Below, piece after piece: positions 17,296 to 26,874 of a stretch of 64,000 bases of DNA. A program made the position numbers and the translations under genes. The first letter of the stretch is position 1. Each line of letters begins with the position of its first letter. The notes under the pieces are model-generated. The model ran no database searches, was not told where the DNA came from, and saw only the letters and a program-made list of their open reading frames with translations. Origin of the DNA: Pseudomonas spelaei (GTDB lineage: Bacteria > Pseudomonadota > Gammaproteobacteria > Pseudomonadales > Pseudomonadaceae). The DNA is taken from NCBI RefSeq assembly GCF_009724245.1, contig NZ_WNNK01000001.1, positions 372,001 through 436,000 on the forward strand. The letters run 5' to 3'.

Positions 17296-17766
17296 TCAGC
17301 CAATGCTGATGGCCGGCAACTCGGTCAAGGTCACGACCTGTTGCTTGCGTGGCGCGAGGATTTCCGCTTCACCGTCCACCACCAATTCATCGCGCTGGTT
17401 GAACACACGAGTGGCGATTCGCACGCGAAACTTTGGCAGCTTCTCGAGAATTTCCAGACGCACGGTCAGGGTGTCGCCGATTTTTACCGGCTTCTGGAAG
17501 CTCATTTGCTGGCCGATATAGATAGTGCCTGGCCCAGGCAGCTCACACGCCACTGCCGCACTGATCAGGGCGCCGCTGAACATGCCGTGGGCAATGCGCT
17601 CCTTGAACATGGTGGCTTTGGCGAATTCGGCGTCCAGGTGCACCGGGTTGTGGTCGCCGGACATCGCTGCGAACAGCTGGATATCGCGCTCTTCGACGGT
17701 TTTGCTGTAGCTGGCGGTCTGGCCGACTTCGAGGGCTTCGTACGGAGTGTTGGTAACCTGGGTCAT
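17296..17766 (-). CDS. phaJ: MaoC-like (R)-specific enoyl-CoA hydratase
   Basis: A 156-aa single hot-dog protein. The hydratase-2 motif is AAMSGDHNPVHLDAEFAKA with catalytic Asp38 and His43, then RIAHGMFSGALISA. Such enzymes hydrate trans-2-enoyl-CoA to (R)-3-hydroxyacyl-CoA and can channel beta-oxidation intermediates to polyhydroxyalkanoate. The neighbours (lipase-like hydrolase, fadD2, fadD1) match the PhaJ4 locus of Pseudomonas, which supports a medium-chain acyl role. The start has AGGATG about 9 nt upstream. Confidence 0.85.
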   Translation of the reverse strand: MTQVTNTPYEALEVGQTASYSKTVEERDIQLFAAMSGDHNPVHLDAEFAKATMFKERIAHGMFSGALISAAVACELPGPGTIYIGQQMSFQKPVKIGDTLTVRLEILEKLPKFRVRIATRVFNQRDELVVDGEAEILAPRKQQVVTLTELPAISIG

Positions 17767-17834
17767 CTAATGGTGCATCCTGTGGCTAATCAATAATCTT
17801 AATTCGTTGATTTTAAACGAAAATATTTAGACGT

Positions 17835-18779
17835 TCATTCGCAGCGTGCAGGGCGGCGCAGGTTGACGGCCTGGGCCAGCCACGCCAGCACATCGGCTGT
17901 GACCACATCGCGGTTGGTTTCGTTGAACAATTCGTGGCGCGCCTGCGGGTAAATATTCAGTTGCAGGTTCTGGCAACCTCCATCACGCAGGGCATGGGCC
18001 AGGCTTTTGAGACGCTTGCCTTCACTGACCGGATCACATTCACCACCCATCACCAGGATCGGCAGGCCCGGATCGATCTGAGCGAGATTGGACGCTTTGC
18101 TGATTTGCTGCAAGCCGCTCAACAGGTCAATCCATAGCTGGTTGGTGCAGCGAAAGCCACACAGTGGGTCGCTGACATACTTGTCGACTTCGTCCGGGTC
18201 ACGACTGAGCCAGTCGAACGCCGTGCGATTGGGCTTGAACGCTTTGTTGAACGAGCCAAACGACAGAAAGTCGATCAGCGCACTGCGGCCCCTGAGGCCC
18301 TGGCGCAGGCGTTCAACATGGGCGATGACCTTGGCTGCGCCGTACAGCGCTACCGGCTGGAAATTCGAGCCGCTGAGAATGGCCCCATTGAGGCTGGCGC
18401 TGTGGTGCAGCAGGTAGGCCTGGGCGATATAGCTGCCCATGCTGTGGCCCAGCAGAATGATCGGCAGTCCAGGTTGTTGCTGGCCGATGTGCTGGTTGAG
18501 GCTGGCCAGGTCACCCACTACTTTGTTCCAGCCGTCTCGCTCGGCGAACAGCCCCAGGGTGCCTTCGTCGGCGGTCCGGCCGTGACCACGCTGGTCGGGG
18601 GCATACAGGCCGTAGCCGGCACCACACAACGCTTCGGCCAGGCGGGCGTAGCGACCACTGTGCTCGGCCATACCGTGAGCGAGCATGATCAACGCCTTGG
18701 GCGGGCCGTCCGGCAGCCATTGGTTGACGTACAGGCGACTACGGTCATTCGCGGTCAGCCAGAAAGAGGTGTGGTTCAT
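17835..18779 (-). CDS. Alpha/beta hydrolase, monoacylglycerol-lipase-like
   Basis: A 314-aa serine hydrolase of the lysophospholipase/monoacylglycerol lipase group. The oxyanion segment is MLAHGMAEHSGRY and the nucleophile elbow is GHSMGS (Ser113). The acid and His are probably in MGGECDPVSEG and YPQARHELFNE. It has no signal peptide, so it acts in the cytoplasm. It lies just beyond phaJ on the same strand and divergent from fadD2, consistent with release of fatty acids for activation and oxidation. Confidence 0.83.
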   Translation of the reverse strand: MNHTSFWLTANDRSRLYVNQWLPDGPPKALIMLAHGMAEHSGRYARLAEALCGAGYGLYAPDQRGHGRTADEGTLGLFAERDGWNKVVGDLASLNQHIGQQQPGLPIILLGHSMGSYIAQAYLLHHSASLNGAILSGSNFQPVALYGAAKVIAHVERLRQGLRGRSALIDFLSFGSFNKAFKPNRTAFDWLSRDPDEVDKYVSDPLCGFRCTNQLWIDLLSGLQQISKASNLAQIDPGLPILVMGGECDPVSEGKRLKSLAHALRDGGCQNLQLNIYPQARHELFNETNRDVVTADVLAWLAQAVNLRRPARCE

Positions 18780-18988
18780 GGCGCTTCCTTTGCTCAGGGT
18801 CGATGCTGTGTATAGCTCATCTGCCGAGGGCCGTCAGATCAGCCCGGGCCTCAGGGACAAGATTCATACAATCAATGACACGATTTTGAGTATTTGCCTG
18901 TTTGGCCATTGCTGCTAACGTCCCCGAAGCTCCGCTTGTCATAGCAGCAGAAAGCGGCCGGACACACGCAGGTAAGAGGATAAGAATA

Positions 18989-20677
18989 ATGCAACCTGAT
19001 TTCTGGAATGACAAACGCGCAGCGGGCGTTCCCACCGACATCGACCTGAGCGTCTACAAGTCGGTGATCGAAGTCTTCGAGCGTTCCTGCAAGACCTTTG
19101 CCGATCGTCCGGCGTTCAGCAACATGGGGATCACACTGACCTACGCCGAGCTTGAGCGCCAGAGTGCAGCGTTCGCCGGTTACCTGCAACAGCACACCGA
19201 CCTCAAGCCAGGCGACCGCATTGCGGTGCAGATGCCCAACGTCCTGCAGTACCCGATTGCGGTGTTCGGTGCCTTGCGGGCGGGGCTGATTGTGGTCAAC
19301 ACCAACCCGTTGTACACCCCGCGTGAGATGCTCCACCAGTTCAAGGGCGCTGGCGTTCGTGCCCTGGTCTACCTGAATCTGTTTGGCTCGCGGGTTCAGG
19401 AAGTGGTTCCCGATACCGAGATCGAGTACCTGATCGAAGCGAAGATGGGCGACCTGATGCCCGCCGCCAAGGGCTGGCTGATCAACACTGTGGTCGATAA
19501 AGTGAAGAAAATGGTCCCGGCCTACAACCTGCCTCGGGCCGTTTCTTTCAAGCGTGCGCTGCGTCTGGGGGCCGGCTTGGGCATTACCCATCACCCGGTC
19601 ACTCTGGATGATATTGCCGTGCTGCAATACACCGGCGGCACCACCGGCCTCGCCAAAGGTGCAATGCTCACCCATGGCAACCTGGTCGCCAACATGCAGC
19701 AAGTGCGTGCCTGCATGTCACAACTTGGCGACGATGGGCACCCGCTGATCAAGGAAGGACAGGAGGTGATGATCGCGCCGCTGCCGCTGTACCACATCTA
19801 TGCTTTCACCGCGAATTGCATGTGCATGATGGTATCCGGTAACCATAACGTGCTGATCACTAACCCCAGGGACATTGGCGGCTTTATCAAGGAATTGAAA
19901 AAGTGGCGCTTTACCGGACTGATGGGGCTCAACACGCTGTTTGTGGCGTTAATGGACCATCCTGATTTCAAGAGCCTCGACTTCTCCCACCTCAAACTCA
20001 CCAGCTCCGGTGGTACTGCGCTGGTCAAGGCCACTGCCGAGCGTTGGCAGCAACTCACCGGATGCGCGATCGGCGAGGGCTATGGCCTGACCGAGACCTC
20101 GCCGGTGGCGAGTGCCAATCCTTACGGCAACAAAATTCGGTTGGGAACCGTGGGCATTCCGCTGCCGGGCACGGCGATGAAGGTCATCGATGATGAAGGT
20201 GCGGAATTGCCCTTGGGCGAACGAGGCGAACTATGTGTGAAAGGTCCGCAAGTAATGAAGGGCTATTGGCAGCAACCGGCCGCTACCGCTGAGACCCTGG
20301 ATGCGCAAGGCTGGCTCAAGACGGGTGACATCGCGGTGATCGACCCTGATGGTTTTGTGCGGATCGTGGATCGCAAGAAAGACTTGATCATCGTTTCGGG
20401 TTTCAACGTTTACCCCAATGAGATCGAAGACGTGATCATGGCCCACCCGAGCGTTGCCAATTGTGCGGTGATCGGCGTGCCGGACGAGCGCACCGGGGAG
20501 GCGGTGAAGCTGTTTGTAGTGGCGCGTGCTCAGGGTGTCAGCCTTGAAGAACTGAAGACCTATTGCAAGGCCAACTTCACCGGCTACAAGGTGCCCAAGC
20601 ACATCGTACTGAGGGATTCGCTGCCGATGACACCGGTAGGGAAAATCTTGCGGCGCGAGCTTCGCGATATTGCTTGA
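18989..20677 (+). CDS. fadD2: Long-chain fatty acid-CoA ligase FadD2
   Basis: A 562-aa AMP-forming acyl-CoA synthetase. Motifs are YTGGTTGLAKGAM (ATP loop, about 210-222), EGYGLTETSPVA (about 363-374) and LKTGDIAVID, with KVPKHIV and GKILRRELRD at the C-terminus containing the catalytic Lys. The start MQPDFWNDKR is chosen for its AAGAGGA site 8 nt upstream; a longer in-frame start at 18902 lacks one. It activates exogenous fatty acids at the inner membrane. The tandem fadD2-fadD1 arrangement is typical of Pseudomonas. Confidence 0.93.
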   Translation: MQPDFWNDKRAAGVPTDIDLSVYKSVIEVFERSCKTFADRPAFSNMGITLTYAELERQSAAFAGYLQQHTDLKPGDRIAVQMPNVLQYPIAVFGALRAGLIVVNTNPLYTPREMLHQFKGAGVRALVYLNLFGSRVQEVVPDTEIEYLIEAKMGDLMPAAKGWLINTVVDKVKKMVPAYNLPRAVSFKRALRLGAGLGITHHPVTLDDIAVLQYTGGTTGLAKGAMLTHGNLVANMQQVRACMSQLGDDGHPLIKEGQEVMIAPLPLYHIYAFTANCMCMMVSGNHNVLITNPRDIGGFIKELKKWRFTGLMGLNTLFVALMDHPDFKSLDFSHLKLTSSGGTALVKATAERWQQLTGCAIGEGYGLTETSPVASANPYGNKIRLGTVGIPLPGTAMKVIDDEGAELPLGERGELCVKGPQVMKGYWQQPAATAETLDAQGWLKTGDIAVIDPDGFVRIVDRKKDLIIVSGFNVYPNEIEDVIMAHPSVANCAVIGVPDERTGEAVKLFVVARAQGVSLEELKTYCKANFTGYKVPKHIVLRDSLPMTPVGKILRRELRDIA

Positions 20678-21004
20678 TTTGAATGCGGTCAACATGTGGG
20701 AGCTGCGGTACGACGATTCGGCGTGCTCGCTCCCATATTTATTGTGTAGACCCCTGATTTAGAGGCTTTTCACAACATATAGAATCTTTGCTCTAAAAGT
20801 GACTACTGAATATTCTTGAGTCATGTTTATGACTGTAGGGGCCACCTTTGGCTCTAGGCGGCCTTTGGCAAAGCTGCTACTCTCGGCGCGCTTTGTGACA
20901 TCTCGGCCTGCTTGAAACAGCCAGACTCACCCTAAAAAACACACACAAATAATAATCGCATCAAATGCGATGAATGAATTCGCGTCGCTGAGGAGTGGGC
21001 TTCC
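20678..21004. other. fadD2-fadD1 intergenic region with its own fadD1 promoter
   Basis: This 327-bp gap holds a degenerate REP-like inverted pair near 20697-20740 (TGTGGGAGC and GCTCCCATA). It also has an A/T-rich stretch and an AATAATAA motif at about 20948-20955 that fits a Crc/Hfq site. Separate regulation of fadD1 is likely. I see no gene in it. Confidence 0.5.
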
Positions 21005-22696
21005 ATGAACGAAGACTTTTGGAAGGATAAGTACCCTGCCGGGATTGCTGCAGACATCAATCCAGACGAGTATCCAAATATTCAGGCGGTACTGAAACAG
21101 TCCTGCCAACGCTTCGCCGACAAACCGGCTTTCAGCAACCTGGGCAAGACCATCACCTACGGTGAGTTGTACGAGTTGTCCGGAGCGTTTGCCGCATACC
21201 TGCAACAGCATACCGATTTGCAGCCCGGTGATCGAATCGCCGTGCAACTGCCCAATGTCCTGCAGTACCCGGTCGCCGTCTTTGGTGCCATCCGCGCGGG
21301 CTTGATCGTAGTCAATACCAACCCGCTGTACACCGCGCGGGAAATGGAGCACCAGTTCAACGACTCCGGCGCCAAAGCGCTGATTTGCCTGGCCAACATG
21401 GCCCACCTGGCCGAAAAAGTCGTCCCCAAGACTTCCGTCAAGCATGTGATCGTCACCGAAGTGGCCGACCTGTTACCGCCGCTCAAGCGGCTGCTGATCA
21501 ACAGCGTCATCAAATACGTGAAGAAAATGGTCCCGGCCTATCACTTGCCCAAGGCGATCAAATTCAACGACGTCCTGGCCGGGGGGCACGGCCAGCCGCT
21601 TAACGAAGTCAGCCCCAGCAGCGATGAGGTGGCCGTGCTGCAATACACCGGTGGCACCACCGGTGTGGCCAAGGGCGCAATGCTCACCCACCGCAACCTG
21701 GTGGCCAACATGCTGCAGTGCAAGGAGCTGATGGGGGCCAACCTCAATGAAGGTTGCGAGATCCTGATCACCCCGTTGCCGCTGTATCACATTTACGCCT
21801 TCACCTTTCATTGTATGGCGATGATGCTGATCGGCAACCACAACATCCTGATCAGCAACCCGCGCGACCTGCCGGCGATGGTCAAAGAGCTGTCGAAGTG
21901 GAAGTTCAGCGGTTTTGTCGGCCTCAATACCCTGTTTGTGGCCCTGTGCAACAACGAGGGTTTCCGCAAGCTGGATTTCTCGGCACTCAAAGCTACCTTG
22001 TCGGGTGGCATGGCCCTGCAACTGGCGGCGGCTGAGCGTTGGAAGGCCGTCACTGGCTGCTCCATCTGTGAAGGTTACGGCATGACCGAAACCAGCCCGG
22101 TGGCTACCGTCAACCCGATCCAGAACATCCAGATCGGCACCATTGGCATTCCGTTACCGTCGACCCTGTGCAAAGTCATCTCCGACGACGGTGTTGAGTT
22201 GCCACTGGGAGAAATCGGCGAGCTGTGCGTCAAGGGCCCGCAAGTGATGAAAGGCTACTGGCAGCGTGAAGACGCTACTGCCGAGATGATCGACAGCGAA
22301 GGCTGGTTGAAGACCGGTGACATTGCGGTCATTCAGCCGGACGGCTACATGCGCATTGTCGATCGCAAGAAGGACATGATTCTGGTCTCCGGTTTCAACG
22401 TCTATCCCAATGAACTGGAAGACGTGCTGGTAAGTCTGCCGGGCGTGCTGCAATGCGCGGCCATTGGTGTACCCGACGAAAAGTCCGGGGAGCACATCAA
22501 GATCTTCATCGTGGTCAAGCCGGGTGCCTCCCTGACCAAGGACCAGGTGATGGAGCACATGCGTGCCAACGTCACCGGTTACAAGGTGCCGAAGGCTGTG
22601 GAGTTCCGCGACGCGTTGCCGACCACCAACGTTGGCAAGATCCTGCGCCGCGAGTTGCGGGACGAAGAACTGAAGAAGCTGGGTTTGAAAAAGTAA
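21005..22696 (+). CDS. fadD1: Long-chain fatty acid-CoA ligase FadD1
   Basis: A 563-aa paralogue of the preceding gene. The ATP loop is YTGGTTGVAKGAM, followed by CEGYGMTETSPVA and LKTGDIAVIQ; the C-terminal GKILRRELRDEEL contains the acyl-transfer Lys. It is closely similar to FadD2 through most of its length, a clear tandem duplication. In P. aeruginosa FadD1 prefers longer fatty acids than FadD2; whether this holds here is inferred from orthology and order. A strong terminator follows. Confidence 0.94.
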   Translation: MNEDFWKDKYPAGIAADINPDEYPNIQAVLKQSCQRFADKPAFSNLGKTITYGELYELSGAFAAYLQQHTDLQPGDRIAVQLPNVLQYPVAVFGAIRAGLIVVNTNPLYTAREMEHQFNDSGAKALICLANMAHLAEKVVPKTSVKHVIVTEVADLLPPLKRLLINSVIKYVKKMVPAYHLPKAIKFNDVLAGGHGQPLNEVSPSSDEVAVLQYTGGTTGVAKGAMLTHRNLVANMLQCKELMGANLNEGCEILITPLPLYHIYAFTFHCMAMMLIGNHNILISNPRDLPAMVKELSKWKFSGFVGLNTLFVALCNNEGFRKLDFSALKATLSGGMALQLAAAERWKAVTGCSICEGYGMTETSPVATVNPIQNIQIGTIGIPLPSTLCKVISDDGVELPLGEIGELCVKGPQVMKGYWQREDATAEMIDSEGWLKTGDIAVIQPDGYMRIVDRKKDMILVSGFNVYPNELEDVLVSLPGVLQCAAIGVPDEKSGEHIKIFIVVKPGASLTKDQVMEHMRANVTGYKVPKAVEFRDALPTTNVGKILRRELRDEELKKLGLKK

Positions 22697-22702
22697 CCCA
22701 AT

Positions 22703-22730
22703 AAAAAACCCCGCCAATGCGGGGTTTTTT
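22703..22730 (+). terminator. Intrinsic terminator after fadD1
   Basis: AAAAAACCCCGC and GCGGGGTTTTTT form the stem-loop and U-tract just after the fadD1 stop. Confidence 0.92.
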
Positions 22731-22768
22731 ATGGCCTGTCGACTCTCCTGAATTGCAATGCAATCCAA

Positions 22769-22797
22769 TGTGGGAGCAGGCTTGCCGGCGATAGCCA
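22769..22797. repeat. Single REP unit
   Basis: TGTGGGAGCAGGCTTGCCGG with a following GCGATAGCC is a lone REP half-element without its inverted partner. Confidence 0.65.
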
Positions 22798-22831
22798 TAG
22801 GTATCTACACAATTGCGCAGGGCCTGGCTTT

Positions 22832-22934
22832 CTGTAGCCGCTGCCGAGGCACGAGGCTGCGATGCGGGCCGCAGGACCGCTTAGGGGGTCGCTACGCAAC
22901 CCTTCGCAGCCTCGTGCCTCGGCAGCGGCTACAG
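22832..22934. repeat. Long palindromic repeat, copy 1
   Basis: The arms CTGTAGCCGCTGCCGAGGCA and TGCCTCGGCAGCGGCTACAG are perfect complements and continue inward as CGAGGCTGCGA; a GC-rich loop holds GGTCGCTACGCAACCC. Six more full or degraded copies exist in this window. It is not related in sequence to the REP/REPIN family. Confidence 0.9.
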
Positions 22935-22940
22935 GTTTTC

Positions 22941-23318
22941 CTACAGGGCAAATTGCGCGAAGCTCACACCGGCACCTGCCGGGCGCACATCCTTGAGGAA
23001 TGAATCCTTATCGGCACTCAGCTCCAGGGTGATCTCCGGCTTGCGTTTGCCGGCGTTGCGCACCACGAGGCCTTCAAGCTTCTCGCGCATGAACGCCGTC
23101 GGCACTTTCAGATGCAGCAACTGGTCACTTTCAGCGTTGTGCATCAACAAGTGAATCCACTCGTACTGGCCCACGGCAATACGGGTCACCGGCAGGTCGA
23201 ACCACCAGATGTTGCGTTTGCGGTCCAGGTCGGTGAAGTGGCAGTTGTTGACGCCGAGCACGGCACCGCCCAGTTCTTGGTTTCTGCGGGCGATGGCTTG
23301 GGTTTTATTGAGTTTCAT
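22941..23318 (-). CDS. Conserved Pseudomonas protein of unknown function
   Basis: A 125-aa cytoplasmic protein with no signal peptide or membrane segment. It begins MKLNKTQAIARRNQELGGAV and contains NIWWFDLPVTRIAVGQYEWI and KVPTAFMREKLEGLVVRN. It resembles conserved hypothetical proteins found next to fadD1 in other pseudomonads. No domain is recognised. The 3' end lies 6 bp from a long palindromic repeat that may serve as its transcript end. Confidence 0.65.
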   Translation of the reverse strand: MKLNKTQAIARRNQELGGAVLGVNNCHFTDLDRKRNIWWFDLPVTRIAVGQYEWIHLLMHNAESDQLLHLKVPTAFMREKLEGLVVRNAGKRKPEITLELSADKDSFLKDVRPAGAGVSFAQFAL

Positions 23319-23517
23319 AACGTTCCTACGGGATCAGGTATTCAGCGTTTTAGCCTGAATGTGCCGGGCATTCTCGTGGGTTGGCCGCAAAACATAAAGC
23401 CCAACCTGTCGAGGGCGATGAAATGCCTGGGCAAAAATAATTGAAACTCTGCCAAGCGGCCCAGGGTCAACCTCTACGTAATGACCCAAACCCTTGATTG
23501 TTCCCAGGAGAAATACC

Positions 23518-23703
23518 ATGAGTAGCACATCGGATAAGGCAAAAGGTTTAGCGAACGAGGCCATCGGCAACATCAAGCAAGGTGTCGGTAAAGTCACCGG
23601 CAACGACAAGCTGCGTGCCGAAGGCGTGATTCAGGAAAAGAAAGGTGAAGTACAAAAAGCCGTCGGCGACGCCAAAGATGCGGTAAAAAAAGCGGTCAAA
23701 TAG
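23518..23703 (+). CDS. CsbD-family stress protein
   Basis: A 61-aa CsbD/UPF0337 protein: [20 protein letters not shown] followed by [16 protein letters not shown] and alternating Lys/Ala. It is amphipathic and highly charged, typical of general-stress (osmotic, stationary-phase) proteins; the molecular role of the family is unclear. The start is set by AGGAG 8 nt upstream; the in-frame GTG/ATT region before it lacks a site. An intrinsic terminator follows. Confidence 0.88.
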   Translation: MSSTSDKAKGLANEAIGNIKQGVGKVTGNDKLRAEGVIQEKKGEVQKAVGDAKDAVKKAVK

Positions 23704-23736
23704 TCCTGACCCGATTGCTCGCGATCGAGCAGTCCG

Positions 23737-23762
23737 ACGGCCATCCACAGATGGCCGTTTTT
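23737..23762 (+). terminator. Intrinsic terminator after csbD-like gene
   Basis: The stem ACGGCCAT / ATGGCCGT with loop CCACAG is followed by TTTTT. Confidence 0.85.
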
Positions 23763-23884
23763 GTGTGTCTTGCAGTAATTAAAGTTTCGAAATTGTTTCA
23801 AGGTCGCCAAATAGGCTACCTTGATGTAGAAAACGGCCCCTGAGTCGCCCACGAACTCAACCTTTTGCGGCGAAAGGAGACGCT

Positions 23885-24829
23885 ATGATTTTTCCGGTAT
23901 TGAACGGTTTGCCCCTGCACAAAGTGCTGGTACGCACGGTCACCGAGTTTATCGATGACGAGATGCCCACCTACGCCTCGGCACTGGCCTACCAGATGCT
24001 GTTCTCGCTGTTTCCCTTCCTGTTGTTCCTGATTGCCCTGATCGGTTTCCTGCGCCTGCCGGAGTTTTTCACCTTCCTGCGCGACCAGTCGGCGCTCGTG
24101 TTACCCCCCCAGGCCCTGGAACAGGTCAACCCGGTAATCGACCAACTGCAGCAATCCAAGGGCGGCTTGCTGTCCGTGGGTATCGTCGTTGCACTATGGA
24201 CCGCCTCGGCAGGCGTACGCCTGATGATGAGCGCGATGAACGCCGCCTACGATGTGGTCGAGGGCCGGCCGATCTGGAAGCGTTTTCCGCTGTCGGTCTT
24301 CTACACCATTGGCGTCGCCGGCATGCTGCTGATGGCCGCCGCGCTGATGGTCCTCGGGCCACAGGTGATGGAGTGGCTGGCGGGCCAGATCGGCATGGAG
24401 CAATACGTGGTCACCCTGTGGACCATCCTGCGCTGGCCGGTGATCGTCATCCTGCTGATGTTTGCCGTGGCCTTGATGTACTACGTGATGCCCGATGTGA
24501 AGCAGAAGTTTCGCTTTATCTCCCCAGGTTCGGTACTGGCGGTGGTGGTCTGGATCCTCGCCTCCCTGGGCTTTGGCTTCTATGTCAAAGCCTTTGGCAA
24601 CTACAACGCCATGTATGGCAGTATCGGCGCGATCATCGTCCTGTTGCTGTACTTCTACATTTCCGCTGCCGTGTTGCTGCTGGGCGCGGAGATGAATGCG
24701 GTGATCGAACACATGTCGGCTGAAGGCAAGAACCCCGGTGAAAAGGACTTTGGCGAGCACGACGACAAACAACATGTCTCAGGCTTGGGCCGGGACCATT
24801 CACTCAAGCCTACTACTGACGAAGCCTGA
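23885..24829 (+). CDS. YihY/BrkB-family inner-membrane protein
   Basis: A 314-aa polytopic protein with about six transmembrane helices (for example [20 protein letters not shown] at about 33-52 and the final [20 protein letters not shown]). The segment [14 protein letters not shown] and the terminal [17 protein letters not shown] are YihY hallmarks. Despite the older ribonuclease BN label the family is not a nuclease, and its role is unknown. The C-terminal 40 residues are charged and cytoplasmic. The peptide deformylase gene begins 2 bp after its stop, so they are likely cotranscribed. Confidence 0.85.
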   Translation: MIFPVLNGLPLHKVLVRTVTEFIDDEMPTYASALAYQMLFSLFPFLLFLIALIGFLRLPEFFTFLRDQSALVLPPQALEQVNPVIDQLQQSKGGLLSVGIVVALWTASAGVRLMMSAMNAAYDVVEGRPIWKRFPLSVFYTIGVAGMLLMAAALMVLGPQVMEWLAGQIGMEQYVVTLWTILRWPVIVILLMFAVALMYYVMPDVKQKFRFISPGSVLAVVVWILASLGFGFYVKAFGNYNAMYGSIGAIIVLLLYFYISAAVLLLGAEMNAVIEHMSAEGKNPGEKDFGEHDDKQHVSGLGRDHSLKPTTDEA

Positions 24830-24831
24830 TC

Positions 24832-25371
24832 ATGATCCGTGAAATCCTGAAAATGGGCGATGAGCGCCTGCTGCGTATCGCGCCCCCGGTTCCACCGGAA
24901 ATGTTCGACAGCCCCGAGTTGTGGCAGTTGATCGACGACATGTTCCAGACCATGGAACATGTGGGCGGCGTTGGCCTCGCCGCGCCGCAGGTGGGTGTTG
25001 ATTTGCAACTGGTGATCTTTGGTTTCGAGAGCAGCGAACGCTATCCGGATGCCCCGGCCGTGCCGCAGACCATCCTGATCAACCCGTTGATCACGCCGTT
25101 AAGTCCGCTGCTGGAAGAAGGCTATGAAGGCTGCCTGTCGGTGCCCGGCATGCGTGGGGCGGTGGACCGTTATCAGCGGATTCGCTATGAGGGGTTTGAT
25201 CCCAAGGGCGAACCGATTGTGCGGATTGCCGAAGGTTTTCATGCGCGGGTGGTGCAGCATGAATGCGATCACCTGATTGGCCGGTTGTACCCGTCGCGGA
25301 TTACCGACTTCAGCAAGTTCGGGTTTATCGAGGTAATGTTCCCGGACATGGATCCTGACTCCGACGAATAA
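24832..25371 (+). CDS. def: Peptide deformylase (secondary copy)
   Basis: A 179-aa metallohydrolase that removes the N-formyl group from nascent proteins. All three motifs are intact: GVGLAAPQ (46-53), EGCLSVPG with metal ligand Cys101, and QHECDHLIG with His143 and His147. It is not beside fmt, the usual place of the primary def gene in Pseudomonas, so it is probably an extra copy. It is encoded directly after the yihY-like gene. Confidence 0.92.
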   Translation: MIREILKMGDERLLRIAPPVPPEMFDSPELWQLIDDMFQTMEHVGGVGLAAPQVGVDLQLVIFGFESSERYPDAPAVPQTILINPLITPLSPLLEEGYEGCLSVPGMRGAVDRYQRIRYEGFDPKGEPIVRIAEGFHARVVQHECDHLIGRLYPSRITDFSKFGFIEVMFPDMDPDSDE

Positions 25372-25394
25372 CCCGAGATACAACACAGGTCAAC

Positions 25395-25424
25395 ATGTGG
25401 GAGCGAGCAAGCCCGCTCCCACAT
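25395..25424. repeat. Short REP palindrome
   Basis: TGTGGGAGCGAGC and GCCCGCTCCCACA form a compact hairpin between the convergent deformylase and methyltransferase genes. Confidence 0.75.
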
Positions 25425-25444
25425 TGGATTCGCGTTCTGCTTGG

Positions 25445-26263
25445 CTATTTGACCGGTTTAACAAACCGCAACGTCATCCGGTCCGACTCGCCAATCGCCA
25501 GATACTTCGCCTTATCCTTCTCCCCCAGTTTCAACGCAGGCGGCAATGTCCAGACGCCATCGGGATAATCCTTGGTGTCTTTCGGATTGGCGTTGATCTC
25601 GCTCTGCCCATCCAGCTTGAACCCCGCATCCGTCGCCAGTTTCACCACATACGCCGTGGTCAGGTACCCGCTGTGCTTGATGTCATCCAATGACGCACCG
25701 TCCTTGGCCCGATGATCCACTACGCCCAGTACGCCGCCCGGTTTCAACACCTTGAAGAAGGCTTCAAAGGTTGCCGGTGCGGTGTCGGCCAACACCCAGT
25801 TATGGACGTTACGGAAAGTCAGCACCGTGTCAGCTGAACCTGGTTTGCCCAGAGTCGGTGCCTTGGGGTCGAACTCGACGAAGCCAGCTTTGGCATAACG
25901 GGCCGGATCGGCAGCGAATTTCTGTTTCAGGCTTTCTTCGGAGGTGCGGGCATAGGCGCTGCTGGTCGGGGCTTGCACGGCGGCGATGTAATGGCCGTGC
26001 TCCTTGAGCAGCGGCGCCAACACTTCACTGTACCAGCCGCCGCCGGGGGTGATTTCGATCAGCGTCTGGTCGGGCCGCAGGCCGAAGAACGCGAGGGTCT
26101 GCTGCGGATGGCGATACACGTCGCGCGCGCTGTTGGCCGGTGCACGCCAACTGCCGGCCAGCACGGTTGCGTATTGCTGGGCAGAAACCGGAGCCTCTGC
26201 TGCCTGGCTCAAGGCTGGGAAAAGGAGGGCGCTGAGGGATAAAGCCGCAAGGGTCGCTTTCAT
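25445..26263 (-). CDS. Exported class I SAM-dependent methyltransferase-like protein
   Basis: A 272-aa protein with a clear signal peptide (MKATLAALSLSALLFPALSQ, cleaved after AEA or QA). The methyltransferase motif I is LIEITPGGGWYSEVLAPLL, then NWVLADTAPATFEAFFKVLKPGG (in pieces) and GVVDHRAKDG. It resembles a group of predicted methyltransferases that carry signal peptides. A periplasmic location for a SAM enzyme is unexpected, so the fold may bind something else. The start at 26263 is preferred by the AGGA just upstream; longer in-frame starts would bury the signal peptide. Confidence 0.8.
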   Translation of the reverse strand: MKATLAALSLSALLFPALSQAAEAPVSAQQYATVLAGSWRAPANSARDVYRHPQQTLAFFGLRPDQTLIEITPGGGWYSEVLAPLLKEHGHYIAAVQAPTSSAYARTSEESLKQKFAADPARYAKAGFVEFDPKAPTLGKPGSADTVLTFRNVHNWVLADTAPATFEAFFKVLKPGGVLGVVDHRAKDGASLDDIKHSGYLTTAYVVKLATDAGFKLDGQSEINANPKDTKDYPDGVWTLPPALKLGEKDKAKYLAIGESDRMTLRFVKPVK

Positions 26264-26322
26264 GATCATCCTAGTGTGGGCCATTGTGCCGAGGAGGCTA
26301 GCACGCAGCCCACAACCACTGA

Positions 26323-26760
26323 TCATCCATTATTGAAGGTCGACCTAACCAATGGTTCTAAGCCCATGGCGATCATTGGCTTGTTGCGTTTGTAGCGCAC
26401 CCATCGTTCGGCCAGGGACTGGGGCAGTGGTGTGTCCTGGGTAAAACCGAGGCGCTGATAAAACCCTTCCAGGTCCGGATGGCAAAGCAGCCACACCGTG
26501 CCTTCCACCGGTGCGACGGCCTCACGAATCAGTCGCGCCGCCAAACCCTGGCCACGCAATGCCGGGTCGACAAACAGCCCGGTCAACCATTGCCCGCCCA
26601 CCACCGGGCTCAAGCAGAGGCCGGCGACGATCTCACTGTGCCTGGCCACCCACAGTTGGCCGCCCTTCAGGGCTTTCATCGGCGAGTTATGGCTTCGGTA
26701 AAACTTGTTCAGCAGTGGCCAAAGCGGCTCTGCCAGCAGATTGATGTGCAACTCGGGCAT
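26323..26760 (-). CDS. GNAT-family N-acetyltransferase
   Basis: A 145-aa acetyltransferase. The acetyl-CoA-binding motif is GLFVDPALRGQGLAARLIREA (pieces: VDPALRG, QGLAARLI) and the last strand carries GFYQRLGFTQ. The substrate is unknown. It is a compact single-domain cytoplasmic protein with no operon partner: the next gene upstream is on the opposite strand. Confidence 0.82.
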   Translation of the reverse strand: MPELHINLLAEPLWPLLNKFYRSHNSPMKALKGGQLWVARHSEIVAGLCLSPVVGGQWLTGLFVDPALRGQGLAARLIREAVAPVEGTVWLLCHPDLEGFYQRLGFTQDTPLPQSLAERWVRYKRNKPMIAMGLEPLVRSTFNNG

Positions 26761-26874
26761 GGTATTTCGACAGGCGTGATCAAGGGGTCGGGATTATAAG
26801 TCGGGCAAAGCGCCTTCTGTTGGGCAATAGGTGTTATACCCCTTGTTACATCCCCTGAAAGTGGAGCACGCATC

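Noticed and set aside
20678..21004. Small RNA gene in the fadD2-fadD1 gap
   Set aside because: No terminator or conserved stem beyond the REP remnant is visible.
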